DNA from: Faecalibacillus faecis
GTDB taxonomy: Bacteria > Bacillota_I > Bacilli_A > Erysipelotrichales > Coprobacillaceae
NCBI RefSeq assembly: GCF_003024675.1
Contig: NZ_PYLP01000004.1
Span: 1-64,000 of the forward strand
Length of the DNA stretch: 64,000 bases
Direction: 5' to 3'
Shown: positions 28,890 through 37,462 of the stretch, piece after piece
Layout: the number at the start of each line of letters is the position of its first letter
Position numbering within the stretch: the stretch's first letter is position 1
Position numbers and translations under genes: made by a program
The notes under the pieces: generated by a model
The model's database searches: none
The model's input: only the letters and a program-made list of their open reading frames with translations
Told to the model about the DNA's origin: nothing

Positions 28890-29196
28890 ATATATTTTAG
28901 GAGCTATCGTTCTTTCGGCGATGATTACCTTTTTATTAAGAGCTTTACCTTTTCTCTTATTTAAAGAAAAGGAATTGCCTGAGTGGTTAAAAAAAATAGA
29001 AAAAAAATTACCAATGACTATTATGGCAGTTCTTATTGTTTATTGTCTAAAGGATTTAAGAACACAAATGACAACACTCTTTTTCCCTTGTTTTTTAGCA
29101 TGTTTAACTGTTGTGTTTACTTATAAATGGAAGAAAAATACTTTTTTAAGTATTATTTTATCAACTGTTGTTTATATGATTTTTATACGTCTATAG
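28882..29196 (+). CDS. azlD: AzlD-family small subunit
   Basis: A 104-residue protein with three to four membrane helices, including FLLRALPFLLF and LPMTIMAVLIVYCLKDL, which are typical of AzlD. It overlaps the end of azlC by 8 bp with a GGAGG at 28869-28873, a classical coupled pair. It completes the desulfurase-TtcA-azlCD run. Confidence 0.92.
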   Translation: MNKYILGAIVLSAMITFLLRALPFLLFKEKELPEWLKKIEKKLPMTIMAVLIVYCLKDLRTQMTTLFFPCFLACLTVVFTYKWKKNTFLSIILSTVVYMIFIRL

Positions 29197-29289
29197 TTTG
29201 TTAAAAATATCACAAGCTATAGATTTTTTATTTTAACAGTGCTATAATTACATTAACGCTTAAAAATTGTATTTAAGGAGGAAATATAA

Positions 29290-30090
29290 ATGGGATTTTT
29301 GACAGGTAAAACAGCAATTATTACAGGAGCAGGACGTGCTGTCTTAGAAGATGGAAGCTGTGGTTCTATTGGTTATGGAATTGCAACTGCTTATGCTAAA
29401 GAAGGAGCTAATCTTGTTATTACAGGACGTAATGTTAAAAAATTAGAAGCTGCTAAAGAGGAATTAGAAAGATTATATGGTATCAAAGTTTTAATAGTTC
29501 AAGCAGATGTCAATGCTGGTGCTGATAATGAAGCCGTTGTTAACAACGTTGTTAAACAAGCTATGGACACTTATGGAAGAATCGATGTTTTAATCAACAA
29601 TGCTCAAGCATCTGCATCAGGGGTAACATTGGCGGATCATACAACAGAACAATTTGATCTAGCAATGTATTCAGGCCTTTATGCTGCTTTCTATTATATG
29701 AAAGCATGCTATCCATATTTAAAAGAAACAAAAGGATCGGTTGTCAACTTTGCTTCAGGTGCAGGGTTATTTGGAAACTATGGACAATGTTCCTATGCTG
29801 CAGCAAAAGAAGGAATCCGTGGATTAACACGTGTAGCTGCTAATGAATGGGCAAAAGATGGAATCAATGTTAATGTGGTATGTCCTTTAGCTTGGACAGC
29901 ACAATTAGAACAATTTGAAAAAGCATATCCAGAAGCTTTCAAAGCAAATGTTAAAACACCACCAATGGGACATTTTGGAAATAACGAATTAGAAATTGGG
30001 CGTGTCTGTGTACAACTTGCAAATCCTGATTTCAAATATATGACAGGAGAAACACTTACATTAGAAGGTGGACTTGGTTTAAGACCTTAA
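29290..30090 (+). CDS. SDR oxidoreductase resembling 12-alpha-hydroxysteroid dehydrogenase
   Basis: A 266-residue classical SDR. The nucleotide site is TGAGRAVLEDGSCGSIGYGI, longer than the usual TGxxxGIG by an insertion. NNAQ (about residue 109), catalytic Ser in FASGAG (about 156), and YAAAK (about 171-175) are intact. As I recall the family, the stretches NNAQASASG, SGLYAAFYYM, CYPYLKET, and GLFGNYGQCSYAAAKEGIRG closely match the NADP-dependent 12-alpha-hydroxysteroid dehydrogenase of Clostridium group P. This suggests action on bile acids, but related SDRs of unknown substrate exist. GGAGG start and own terminator. Confidence 0.9.
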   Translation: MGFLTGKTAIITGAGRAVLEDGSCGSIGYGIATAYAKEGANLVITGRNVKKLEAAKEELERLYGIKVLIVQADVNAGADNEAVVNNVVKQAMDTYGRIDVLINNAQASASGVTLADHTTEQFDLAMYSGLYAAFYYMKACYPYLKETKGSVVNFASGAGLFGNYGQCSYAAAKEGIRGLTRVAANEWAKDGINVNVVCPLAWTAQLEQFEKAYPEAFKANVKTPPMGHFGNNELEIGRVCVQLANPDFKYMTGETLTLEGGLGLRP

Positions 30091-30097
30091 TAATCAA

Positions 30098-30122
30098 TCA
30101 CTCTTAGGAGTGATTTTTTTTA
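30098..30122 (+). terminator. Terminator after the SDR gene
   Basis: ATCACTC pairs with GGAGTGAT across a TTA loop and is followed by seven or eight T residues. Confidence 0.85.
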
Positions 30123-30164
30123 TGTATTCTTTTATAATGAGTATATAGGAAAGAAGGGATATTT

Positions 30165-31445
30165 ATGAAGTATGCATTGATCAATGGAAAGGTTTTAAAT
30201 GGTCACAAAGATATGGAAGTGGAGACAGGTAAAACCATTTTTATTGAAAATGAAAAAATTGTCGCTATTGAACCTTATCGTAATTTAGATAAATCTTATC
30301 AAATTATTGATTTACAAGGAAAATATATTTTACCAGGATTAATCAATATGCATGTTCATCTTGCCGGAAATGGAAAACCACAAAAGAAACAAAAGGATAA
30401 TGAAAAGACAGTTAAAATGTTGTTGTCTAATCCATTATCACAAAGAATTACGTACAAAGTAGTTTCTAATTTTGCAAAAATTGAATTAATGAGTGGAGTT
30501 ACAACGATACGTACAGTTGGTGGTATTGCGCATTATGATTCAAAATTAAGAGATGAAATTTTAAAAGGAAAAGTTATTGGTCCAAGAATTGTTGCCAGTA
30601 ATGAAGGAATCTCGGTTTCTCATGGACATATGGCAGGCTCTGTCGCAATTGCTGCCCATAATAATGAAGAAGCCTTAGCTTTAGTAGATAAAGCGAAAAG
30701 TCAAAATGTTGATCTCATTAAACTTATGATTACAGGTGGAGTTTTAGACGCGAAAGAAAAGGGTGTTCCCGGTGAACTAAAAATGCCTCCTGAAATGGTA
30801 AAAGCTGTTTGTGATAAGGCACACCAACTTGGTTATAAAGTAGCAGCACATGTTGAATCATCTGAAGGAGTACGTGTAGCTTTAGAAAATGGGGTTGATT
30901 CGATTGAACATGGGGCTAAATTGGATGATGAAATGATTGCTTTATTTAAAGAAAAGAAAGCCTTTTTATGTACAACGATTTCACCAGCGCTTCCTTTTGC
31001 TTTATTTGATCCAAGTATTTCTAATGCTTCAGAAATAGAAAAATATAATGGTGAATTGGTTTTCAATGGTATTATTGATTGTGCAAAGCAAGCGTTAGAA
31101 AATGATATACCCGTTGTTTTAGGAAATGATGTAGGATGTCCATGGGTCAGTCAATATGATTTTTGGCGAGAACTTTATTATTTCCATAAATATATTGGCG
31201 TATCTAATTGTTTTGCTTTATATACAGCAACTTCACTTGCTTCTAAATATGTCGGTCTTGAAGATGTTACAGGAACAATTGATATTGGTAAAGAAGCGGA
31301 TATGATTGTTGTAAGTGAAAATCCTTTAGATGATTTAAAAGCCTTAAGACATGTAGAAAAAGTCTTTACACGAGGTAAATTGATTGATCATCCAAAGGTA
31401 AAAATCAATAAAATTGTAGAGACAGAATTAGATAAGTATTTGTAA
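30165..31445 (+). CDS. Metal-dependent amidohydrolase (prolidase-like)
   Basis: A 426-residue amidohydrolase. The metal motif is NMHVHLAG (about residues 63-70). Other ligands can be followed: a Lys in IKLMITGGVLDA that may be carbamylated (about 186), HVESSEG (about 227), IEHG (about 246) and NDVG (about 321). Flanking beta-sandwich pieces complete a PF01979-type fold, close to the imidazolonepropionase/Xaa-Pro peptidase branch. Substrate is uncertain. Cytoplasmic, no signal peptide. It is followed 10 bp later by a broken Cof phosphatase. Confidence 0.85.
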   Translation: MKYALINGKVLNGHKDMEVETGKTIFIENEKIVAIEPYRNLDKSYQIIDLQGKYILPGLINMHVHLAGNGKPQKKQKDNEKTVKMLLSNPLSQRITYKVVSNFAKIELMSGVTTIRTVGGIAHYDSKLRDEILKGKVIGPRIVASNEGISVSHGHMAGSVAIAAHNNEEALALVDKAKSQNVDLIKLMITGGVLDAKEKGVPGELKMPPEMVKAVCDKAHQLGYKVAAHVESSEGVRVALENGVDSIEHGAKLDDEMIALFKEKKAFLCTTISPALPFALFDPSISNASEIEKYNGELVFNGIIDCAKQALENDIPVVLGNDVGCPWVSQYDFWRELYYFHKYIGVSNCFALYTATSLASKYVGLEDVTGTIDIGKEADMIVVSENPLDDLKALRHVEKVFTRGKLIDHPKVKINKIVETELDKYL

Positions 31446-31455
31446 GGAGTTAACT

Positions 31456-32234
31456 ATGAACAAAAAATTTTTCTTTTTTGACATTGATGGAACATTAGCG
31501 GTAGGAACACCAGGAAGACAATATATTCCTAAATCCACAAAAAAAGCAATTCGCGTGTTAAAAGAACAAGGACACTTTGTAGCTATTGCCACAGGAAGAA
31601 GTTATGCAATGGCAGTCGATCACATGAGAGACCTTGGCTTTGAAAATATGGTCAGTGATGGTGGAAATGGAATTACCATCAACAATGAACTTATTACAAT
31701 TAAACCATTAGATTATCAAAAATGTTTAGACTTAATAGATGAATGTAAAGAAAAAGGATTTATTTGGGCTATTTCACCAGATAATAAAACAAGAAGATTA
31801 GCTCCGGATCAACGCTTTTATGATTTTACACACGATGTTTATATGAATACCGAAGTTGTAGATGGATTAGATCCTAGAAATTTGATCAAATCTTTAAAGT
31901 TTATGTGGCATGTTTTGCGCCAGAGGAACAAAAATTAGAAACGTTAAAAGAATTACCTTGGTGTCGTTTCCACAAAGAATATTTATTTGTAGAACCTGGT
32001 GATAAATCGGTAGGTATTAAAATGATGGTTGATCATTTTAAGGGTAATTATAAAGATGTTGTTGTTTTTGGTGATGAAAAAAATGATTTAAGTATGTTTA
32101 GAGACGAATGGACAAGTATCGCTATGGGAAATGCAATTGATGAATTAAAAGAAAAAGCAACTTATGTGACGACACCATGTGACCAAGATGGTATTTACAA
32201 TGCATGTGTTCATTTTGGTTGGATTCAAGAATAA
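31456..32234 (+). pseudogene. Cof-type HAD phosphatase with frameshift
   Basis: The N-terminal part (160 codons from 31456) has the FFDIDGTLAV nucleophile motif and ATGRSYAMA, then runs out of frame near 31898-31905. The remaining part continues in another frame with VVVFGDEKNDLSMF and IAMGNAIDELK through CVHFGWIQE. A paralogue at 55963-56727 aligns across the break and shows that one base, probably an A in a short A-run near 31897, is missing. Either a real mutation or a sequencing slip; both halves otherwise look functional. Confidence 0.88.
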
Positions 32235-32343
32235 TTTCATTTTTTCTAAAAAAGTTGAAAAACTTCAAGACTTTGTCACGCATTTATTTATGTCACTTTT
32301 GAAAAGTTAGAAAAAGATATTTAATTTAAATAGAAACTTTGAT

Positions 32344-32632
32344 ATGTGGGTGAATAATAAGACTTTTCATACTGTTGGTTATAAATATCATAAACAATAT
32401 CTTCAATATCCTGCAACTTTTTGTAATGTATCAAAATCTTATGATAAAGGAAATTGCGTAGCAAGATATCATTTTTTACAATGTCCTAGTGCTGAGTTTA
32501 CGAAGAAATATAAGCTCATGCATATACTTCCACTTTAGGGAATTAATCAACTTTATTGAATCTTGTTGTGCGATGGTTGGTTTATTTGGTGATGATCTTA
32601 ATGATTATATGGCAAAATGTGGTGCTAAATAA
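32344..32632 (+). pseudogene. Degraded gene fragment, possibly ATC-hydrolase-like
   Basis: One open stretch (64 codons from 32344) reads YPATFCNVSKSYDKGNCVAR then FLQCPSAEFTKKYKLMHILP and stops at 32536. A second frame from about 32535 continues with ELINFIESCCAMVGLFGDD and ends MAKCGAK at 32632. The CP-x-x-EF-x-x-x-x-L pattern recalls L-2-amino-thiazoline-4-carboxylate hydrolase-like proteins, but the match is weak. No start or ribosome site precedes it. The 32235-32343 stretch has nothing else I can identify. Confidence 0.45.
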
Positions 32633-32670
32633 CAATCCCAAAATAACGATTTTATCGATGGAAATAATGT

Positions 32671-32699
32671 TTGACATTGGCATAAATATATAGTATGAT
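32671..32699 (+). promoter_or_regulatory. Sigma-A promoter of rpsD
   Basis: TTGACA (32671-32676), a 17-bp spacer, and TATGAT (32694-32699) form a near-consensus promoter. Transcription should start near 32706, giving a leader of about 160 nt before rpsD. Confidence 0.85.
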
Positions 32700-32705
32700 G
32701 ACAAA

Positions 32706-32866
32706 GCAGTAAATAAATAGCAGCACATAGAGGATTAAAAAATGCGTTAATATCAAATGATTGCAAAGTACCTGGCTGCAATGGGAAATGCTTAATATTA
32801 ACACTTATTAATTGATCTATGCAATGTTATTGCTTTATGCAAATAAAACAATACGGAGGAAAATTT
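32706..32866 (+). promoter_or_regulatory. Structured rpsD leader, putative S4 autoregulatory RNA
   Basis: The leader folds into nested helices: GTTAATAT (32746-32753) with ATATTAAC (32795-32802), and inside it ATTGCA (32760-32765) with TGCAAT (32777-32782). In Bacillus rpsD is autoregulated through such a leader, so S4 binding here is plausible but not shown. No terminator hairpin is seen before rpsD, so control would be translational. Confidence 0.6.
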
Positions 32867-33472
32867 ATGGCACGTTATACAGGACCACAATGGAAAATCT
32901 CTCGTCGTTTAGGATTCTCAATCTTAGAAAACGGGAAAGAATTAAACAGAAGAGCTTATGCTCCAGGTCAACATGGACAAAAAAGAAAAAAACAAACTGA
33001 ATATGGATTACAATTAGCAGAAAAACAAAAAGTAAGACATATGTATGGAGTTAATGAAAAACAATTCCACAACACATTTAATCAAGCAGGTAAAATGGAA
33101 GGTATCCATGGTTATAACTTCTTATGCTTATTAGAAAGAAGATTAGACAATGTTGTTTATAGATTAGGTTTTGCTTCTACAAGAAGACAAGCTAGACAAT
33201 TAGTAAACCATGGTCATTTCTTAGTAAATGGTGTTAAAACTGATATCCCATCATATAGAGTAAATATTGGTGATGTTATCGAAGTAAGAGAAAAATCATT
33301 AAATTTAGCAGTTATTAAAGAAGCTTTAGAAAACAAAGTTGTAACTCCAGCTTTCGTTGAAGTTGATACTAATAAATTAACTGGTAAATTAACTCGTTTA
33401 CCTGAAAGATCTGAATTAAACTCAGAAATCAATGAATCATTAATCGTTGAATATTACAACAGACTTGGTTAA
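32867..33472 (+). CDS. rpsD: 30S ribosomal protein S4
   Basis: A 201-residue primary 16S rRNA-binding protein. Its N-terminal region starts [17 protein letters not shown], and the S4 RNA-binding domain (about residues 90-155) has [20 protein letters not shown] followed by [12 protein letters not shown] CPxC zinc motif is absent, as in zinc-free S4. The frame opens at 32819, but the ATG at 32867 with CGGAGG upstream is the normal S4 start. As in Bacillus, rpsD is transcribed alone with its own leader and terminator. Confidence 0.98.
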   Translation: MARYTGPQWKISRRLGFSILENGKELNRRAYAPGQHGQKRKKQTEYGLQLAEKQKVRHMYGVNEKQFHNTFNQAGKMEGIHGYNFLCLLERRLDNVVYRLGFASTRRQARQLVNHGHFLVNGVKTDIPSYRVNIGDVIEVREKSLNLAVIKEALENKVVTPAFVEVDTNKLTGKLTRLPERSELNSEINESLIVEYYNRLG

Positions 33473-33474
33473 TA

Positions 33475-33504
33475 AGAAAAACAGCTTTTATAGCTGTTTT
33501 TTTT
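33475..33504 (+). terminator. Terminator after rpsD
   Basis: AAAAACAGCT pairs with AGCTGTTTTT and is followed by a T-run. It lies right after the rpsD stop codon. Confidence 0.9.
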
Positions 33505-33522
33505 GTATATAAAGGAGAATTT

Positions 33523-33873
33523 ATGAATACAAAGATCATTGTTTATAATAAGGAATACATTCACAATTATGATGCTTTAAAACAATTATGTTTGATGATG
33601 AATATTGAGATTATTTTAATAAATAACCAGATGACACAAAATAAAATAAAAGATCTTTTGAATAATAAAATAAAGAAATCAAAAAAGAAAAAATTAGAAT
33701 ATTCAGTTATTATCTTTTCAAATGTTCCTTCTTTACAAATGGATCAAATATTGACGTTGTTAAAAGAAAATACAACACTTTGTTTAAAAGCAATTGTTAC
33801 AGCAACAAATTATAATTGGACATTTGAAAATATTTATTTACATTTATTAGAAGAATATCAAAAAAATAAATAA
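33523..33873 (+). CDS. DUF3783-like protein
   Basis: A 116-residue soluble protein. The C-terminal half reads VIIFSNVPSLQMDQILTLL, then LKAIVTATNYNWTFENIYL, which is the pattern of DUF3783 (a strand ending in LKA, then T-x-x-N-x-x-W). Function is unknown. The N-terminal half is basic, with a run of lysines at about residues 51-57. AAAGGAG precedes the ATG. It is a single gene between rpsD and pyrF. Confidence 0.65.
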   Translation: MNTKIIVYNKEYIHNYDALKQLCLMMNIEIILINNQMTQNKIKDLLNNKIKKSKKKKLEYSVIIFSNVPSLQMDQILTLLKENTTLCLKAIVTATNYNWTFENIYLHLLEEYQKNK

Positions 33874-33934
33874 ATCGTATAGAATAGAGGTAGTAATTTT
33901 GGTATAATAGATAAAGAATAATAAGGAGGTTTCT

Positions 33935-34645
33935 ATGAACGAAAGTAGAATTTGTATTGCTCTTGACTTTAAGACAAAAAGCGATGTTGAAAACTTCTTA
34001 AAACAATTTGAGGGAGAGAGTCTTTATGTAAAAGTAGGGATGGAATTGTTTTATGGAGAAGGTATTGAAATCATTAAAATGATTAAAGAAATGGGACATA
34101 AAATCTTTTTAGATTTAAAACTTCATGATATTCCAAATACTGTAAAAAGTGCCATGAGACAACTTGCTAAGTTAGATGTTGATATGGTCAATGTCCATGC
34201 TTCAGGCGGTATTGAAATGATGAAAGCTGCTATTGAAGGATTAGAAGAAGGTAAAACAACTGGTAAAAGACCATTATGTATTGCAGTAACATGTTTAACA
34301 TCTTTAGATCAAGATGTTTTAGATAATCAATTACTTATTCATGAGCCATTAGAAAATGTTGTATTAAAATGGGCTGAAAACGCAAAAACTGCAGGATTAG
34401 ATGGAGTTGTATGTTCTCCATTAGAATCAAAAATCATTCATGATCATTTAGGAATGGAATTTTTAACTGTTACACCAGGAATCCGTCTTGCAAGTGATAA
34501 TGTCAATGACCAAAAGCGTGTAACAACACCAGCAATGGCAAAGGAACTTACTTCAAGTTATATTGTTGTTGGTAGAACAATTACAGGAAGTCAAGATCCT
34601 ATGGCTACTTATAAAAAAGTATATCAAGATTTTCAAGGAGAATAG
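33935..34645 (+). CDS. pyrF: Orotidine 5'-phosphate decarboxylase
   Basis: A 236-residue type I OMP decarboxylase, last step of UMP synthesis. The catalytic [11 protein letters not shown] block (K and D pair, about residues 59-69), the LTSLDQDVL segment and VTPGIRLA phosphate-site loop are intact. AAGGAGG precedes the ATG and a TATAAT -10 lies at 33902-33907. pyrE follows 2 bp later. The other pyr genes are not in this window, and I see no PyrR attenuator here. Confidence 0.97.
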   Translation: MNESRICIALDFKTKSDVENFLKQFEGESLYVKVGMELFYGEGIEIIKMIKEMGHKIFLDLKLHDIPNTVKSAMRQLAKLDVDMVNVHASGGIEMMKAAIEGLEEGKTTGKRPLCIAVTCLTSLDQDVLDNQLLIHEPLENVVLKWAENAKTAGLDGVVCSPLESKIIHDHLGMEFLTVTPGIRLASDNVNDQKRVTTPAMAKELTSSYIVVGRTITGSQDPMATYKKVYQDFQGE

Positions 34646-34647
34646 AA

Positions 34648-35280
34648 ATGAAAAAAATTATTGCTAAAGATTTATTAGATATTAAAGCTGTCTTTTTAAG
34701 ACCAAATGAACCATTTACTTGGGCAAGTGGTATTAAATCACCAATTTATTGTGATAACCGTTTAACATTATCTTATCCAAAAGTAAGAAAAGATGTTGAA
34801 CAAGGACTTGCACAACTTGTAAAAGATAATTTCCCAGATGCAGAATGTTTAATGGGAACTGCTACTGCAGGAATTGCTCATGCAGCCCTAGCAGCTGATA
34901 TTTTAGATTTACCAATGGGTTATGTCCGTGGTGGAGCTAAATCTCATGGACGTAATAATCGTATTGAAGGTGTTGTTAAAGAAGGAATGAAAGTTGTTGT
35001 TGTTGAAGATTTAATTTCAACAGGAGGTTCTTCTTTAGAGTGTGTTGAAGCTTTAAGAGAAGCAGGATGTGAAGTTTTAGGATTAGTTGCAATATTTACA
35101 TATGGTTTAGATAAAGCAATTGTTAATTTTGAAAATGCACATTGCCCATTTGTAACTTTATCAAACTATGATACATTAATTGAAGTAGCAAAAGAACATG
35201 ATTATATCAAACATGAAGATATGGAAAAATTAAAAGCTTGGAAAGTTGATCCAAGTGATGAATCATGGATGAATAAATAA
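34648..35280 (+). CDS. pyrE: Orotate phosphoribosyltransferase
   Basis: A 210-residue type I phosphoribosyltransferase making OMP from orotate and PRPP. The PRPP motif is [14 protein letters not shown] (about residues 112-125), and the upstream [18 protein letters not shown] block carries the flexible-loop lysine and histidine. It is co-transcribed with pyrF, which converts its product. A GU-containing terminator hairpin follows. Confidence 0.97.
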   Translation: MKKIIAKDLLDIKAVFLRPNEPFTWASGIKSPIYCDNRLTLSYPKVRKDVEQGLAQLVKDNFPDAECLMGTATAGIAHAALAADILDLPMGYVRGGAKSHGRNNRIEGVVKEGMKVVVVEDLISTGGSSLECVEALREAGCEVLGLVAIFTYGLDKAIVNFENAHCPFVTLSNYDTLIEVAKEHDYIKHEDMEKLKAWKVDPSDESWMNK

Positions 35281-35290
35281 GAAATCAAGG

Positions 35291-35329
35291 GGAATGATGG
35301 TAAAATAAGCCATTGTTCCTTTTTTTTGT
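35291..35329 (+). terminator. Terminator after pyrFE
   Basis: GGAATGATGG pairs with CCATTGTTCC through two GU wobbles and is followed by at least eight T residues. Confidence 0.8.
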
Positions 35330-35394
35330 TTTTATTTGCAAAAAATAGTGGTATGATGTAAAAGGAATTATAGGTTTACTTTTTGGAGGTAATT

Positions 35395-36213
35395 ATGTTT
35401 AAAAGTATTCGATATGTATTAAAAGAAAACTTTATAAATTTATATCGTATATATTGTATTTCAAAATATGAACTGCTTTCGGATATACGTGATTCAAGAT
35501 TAGGTGTTTTTTGGAATTTTGCCAATCCAGCAATTCAAATTATGACATATTATTTTGTATTTGGTTTAATCATGAATAGAAAGGCAGTAGGGAAAATTCC
35601 TTTTATTCAATGGATGTTATGTGGGATGGTCGTTTGGTTTTTTATTAGTCCATGTATTACTAATGGTGCCAATGCAATTTACGCAAAACGAAATGTCATT
35701 ACAAAAATGAAATTCCCAGTTTCGGTTTTGCCGGCAACTGTTGTTGGCAAAGAATTATTTAATCATTTTTGTTTGATGGCCATTCTTGTTGCTTTTTTAC
35801 TTACACAAGGAATTATGCCATCACTTTATTGGTTTGAACTCATTTATTATTTGTTTGCGGCGATTTGTCTTACAATATCGCTTGCAATGATTACATCTGT
35901 TTTAAATATGCTTGCTCGTGATACAAGAAAGCTTATTTTAGCGTGTATGCGTCTTTTACTTTATTTAACACCGATCTTGTGGCCTATTTCACGTTTACAT
36001 AAATATGGGTGGCAAATGACAGTAAGATATATTATGAAAGCTAATCCAATTTATTATATTGTTTGTGGTTATAGAGATTGTTTCTTATATCATCATGGAA
36101 TCTTATTTTATTGGAAACAAATGCTTTTCTTTTGGGTGTTTGTTATTGTGGTTTTTACAATTGGTAGTATGATGATGTATAAATTTAAACATAAATTTAT
36201 TGATATGATTTAG
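35395..36213 (+). CDS. tagG: Teichoic acid ABC exporter permease
   Basis: A 272-residue ABC-2 type permease with about six membrane helices. The N-terminal YELLSDIRDSRLGVFWNFAN and the VITKMKFPVSVLPA stretch are landmarks of the TagG/Wzm group. With TagH downstream it should move undecaprenyl-linked wall teichoic acid across the membrane. TTGGAGG precedes the ATG at 35395. The frame extends to 35383 without a better start. First gene of the teichoic acid cluster. Confidence 0.93.
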   Translation: MFKSIRYVLKENFINLYRIYCISKYELLSDIRDSRLGVFWNFANPAIQIMTYYFVFGLIMNRKAVGKIPFIQWMLCGMVVWFFISPCITNGANAIYAKRNVITKMKFPVSVLPATVVGKELFNHFCLMAILVAFLLTQGIMPSLYWFELIYYLFAAICLTISLAMITSVLNMLARDTRKLILACMRLLLYLTPILWPISRLHKYGWQMTVRYIMKANPIYYIVCGYRDCFLYHHGILFYWKQMLFFWVFVIVVFTIGSMMMYKFKHKFIDMI

Positions 36214-36222
36214 GTGGTAATA

Positions 36223-37050
36223 ATGGAAGATTATGCAATTAAATTTGAACATGTTTCAAAAATATATAAATTAAAAAAGAAAAATGATGGAAAATCAAAA
36301 AGTTCTGTCACACAAAGATTCTATGCTTTAAATGATATTACATTTACAATTCCTAAAGGGGAAGTTGTAGGAATCTTAGGAACAAATGGTTCTGGTAAAT
36401 CAACACTTTCTCTTATTTTAGCAGGTATTTCACAAATTGATGAAGGAACAATGGATATCAATGGAGAACAAGCCTTAATTGCCATTAATACAGGACTTGA
36501 TATGCAACTTACTGGACTTGAAAATATCAATGTTAAAGGGGCTTTATTAGGTCTTTCAAGAAAAAGAATTCAAGAAATAACAGAAGGAGTTATTGAATTT
36601 GCGGAAATTGGTGATTTCTTATATCAACCAGTTAAGAAATATTCAAGTGGGATGAAATCAAGACTCGGTTTTTCAATTTCTCTTTATTTAAATCCTGATA
36701 TCATTATTGTCGATGAAGCTTTATCTGTTGGAGATAAGGGATTTGCTCAAAAATGTTTGGATAAGATGAATGAACTTAAAGATCAAGGAAAAACAATTAT
36801 TTTCATTTCGCACTCTTTACCACAAGTAAGAGGTTTCTGTCAAAAGGCAATGTGGATTGAAGGTGGACGTTTAAAAGAATACGGCGATGTTGAAGAAGTT
36901 TGTGATGAATATGCTGAATATGTTGATTTTTATAATAGTTTAAAGAAAAAAGAAAAGAAAAAATTAAATGACGAAAAATTCGCAAGTCGTATAGTTCAAA
37001 ATCCAAAAGTTAGTTTTTGGGAAAAAATGCTTGATAAGTTAAAACGATAG
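36223..37050 (+). CDS. tagH: Teichoic acid ABC exporter ATPase
   Basis: A 275-residue ATPase: Walker A GTNGSGKST (about residues 58-66), an unusual signature region YSSGMKSRLGFS in place of LSGGQ, Walker B IIIVDEALSVGD and an ISHS switch. The SSGM signature and N-terminal YKLKKK are typical of TagH/Wzt ATPases. The C-terminal substrate extension found in Bacillus TagH is nearly absent (about 30 residues). ATG 36223 with AGGTGG is preferred. It lies 9 bp after tagG. Confidence 0.93.
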   Translation: MEDYAIKFEHVSKIYKLKKKNDGKSKSSVTQRFYALNDITFTIPKGEVVGILGTNGSGKSTLSLILAGISQIDEGTMDINGEQALIAINTGLDMQLTGLENINVKGALLGLSRKRIQEITEGVIEFAEIGDFLYQPVKKYSSGMKSRLGFSISLYLNPDIIIVDEALSVGDKGFAQKCLDKMNELKDQGKTIIFISHSLPQVRGFCQKAMWIEGGRLKEYGDVEEVCDEYAEYVDFYNSLKKKEKKKLNDEKFASRIVQNPKVSFWEKMLDKLKR

Positions 37051-37060
37051 GAGATAAACA

Positions 37061-37453
37061 ATGAAAAAGGTAATTACATATGGAACATTTGATTTGTTTC
37101 ATGTAGGTCATTTAAATATTTTAAAAAGAGCAAAAGCTCTAGGCGATTATTTAATTGTTGCGGTAAGTAGTGATGCTTTTAATGCACAAAAAGGGAAAAA
37201 AGCATATCATAGTGATCAAGATCGTATGGAAATTTTAAAAGCAATCAAATATGTCGATGAAGTTATTTTAGAAGAATCATGGGATCAAAAAATTAAAGAT
37301 GTTCAAGAACATGACGTGGATATTTTTGTTATGGGTGATGATTGGAAAGGTCAATTTGATTTCTTAAAAGATTATTGTGAAGTGGTTTATTTACCTCGTA
37401 CAGAAGGAATTTCAACAACAAAAATTAAAGAGGATTTAAAAGATAAGCTATAG
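37061..37453 (+). CDS. tagD: Glycerol-3-phosphate cytidylyltransferase
   Basis: A 130-residue enzyme making CDP-glycerol for teichoic acid. The nucleotidyltransferase HxGH site is FHVGHLNIL (about residues 14-22), and the RTEGISTTKI block near residue 115 is the second signature. Length matches TagD and GCT (about 129). It sits between the exporter genes and the three glycerophosphotransferases that use its product. Confidence 0.97.
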   Translation: MKKVITYGTFDLFHVGHLNILKRAKALGDYLIVAVSSDAFNAQKGKKAYHSDQDRMEILKAIKYVDEVILEESWDQKIKDVQEHDVDIFVMGDDWKGQFDFLKDYCEVVYLPRTEGISTTKIKEDLKDKL

Positions 37454-37462
37454 GAGGGTATT

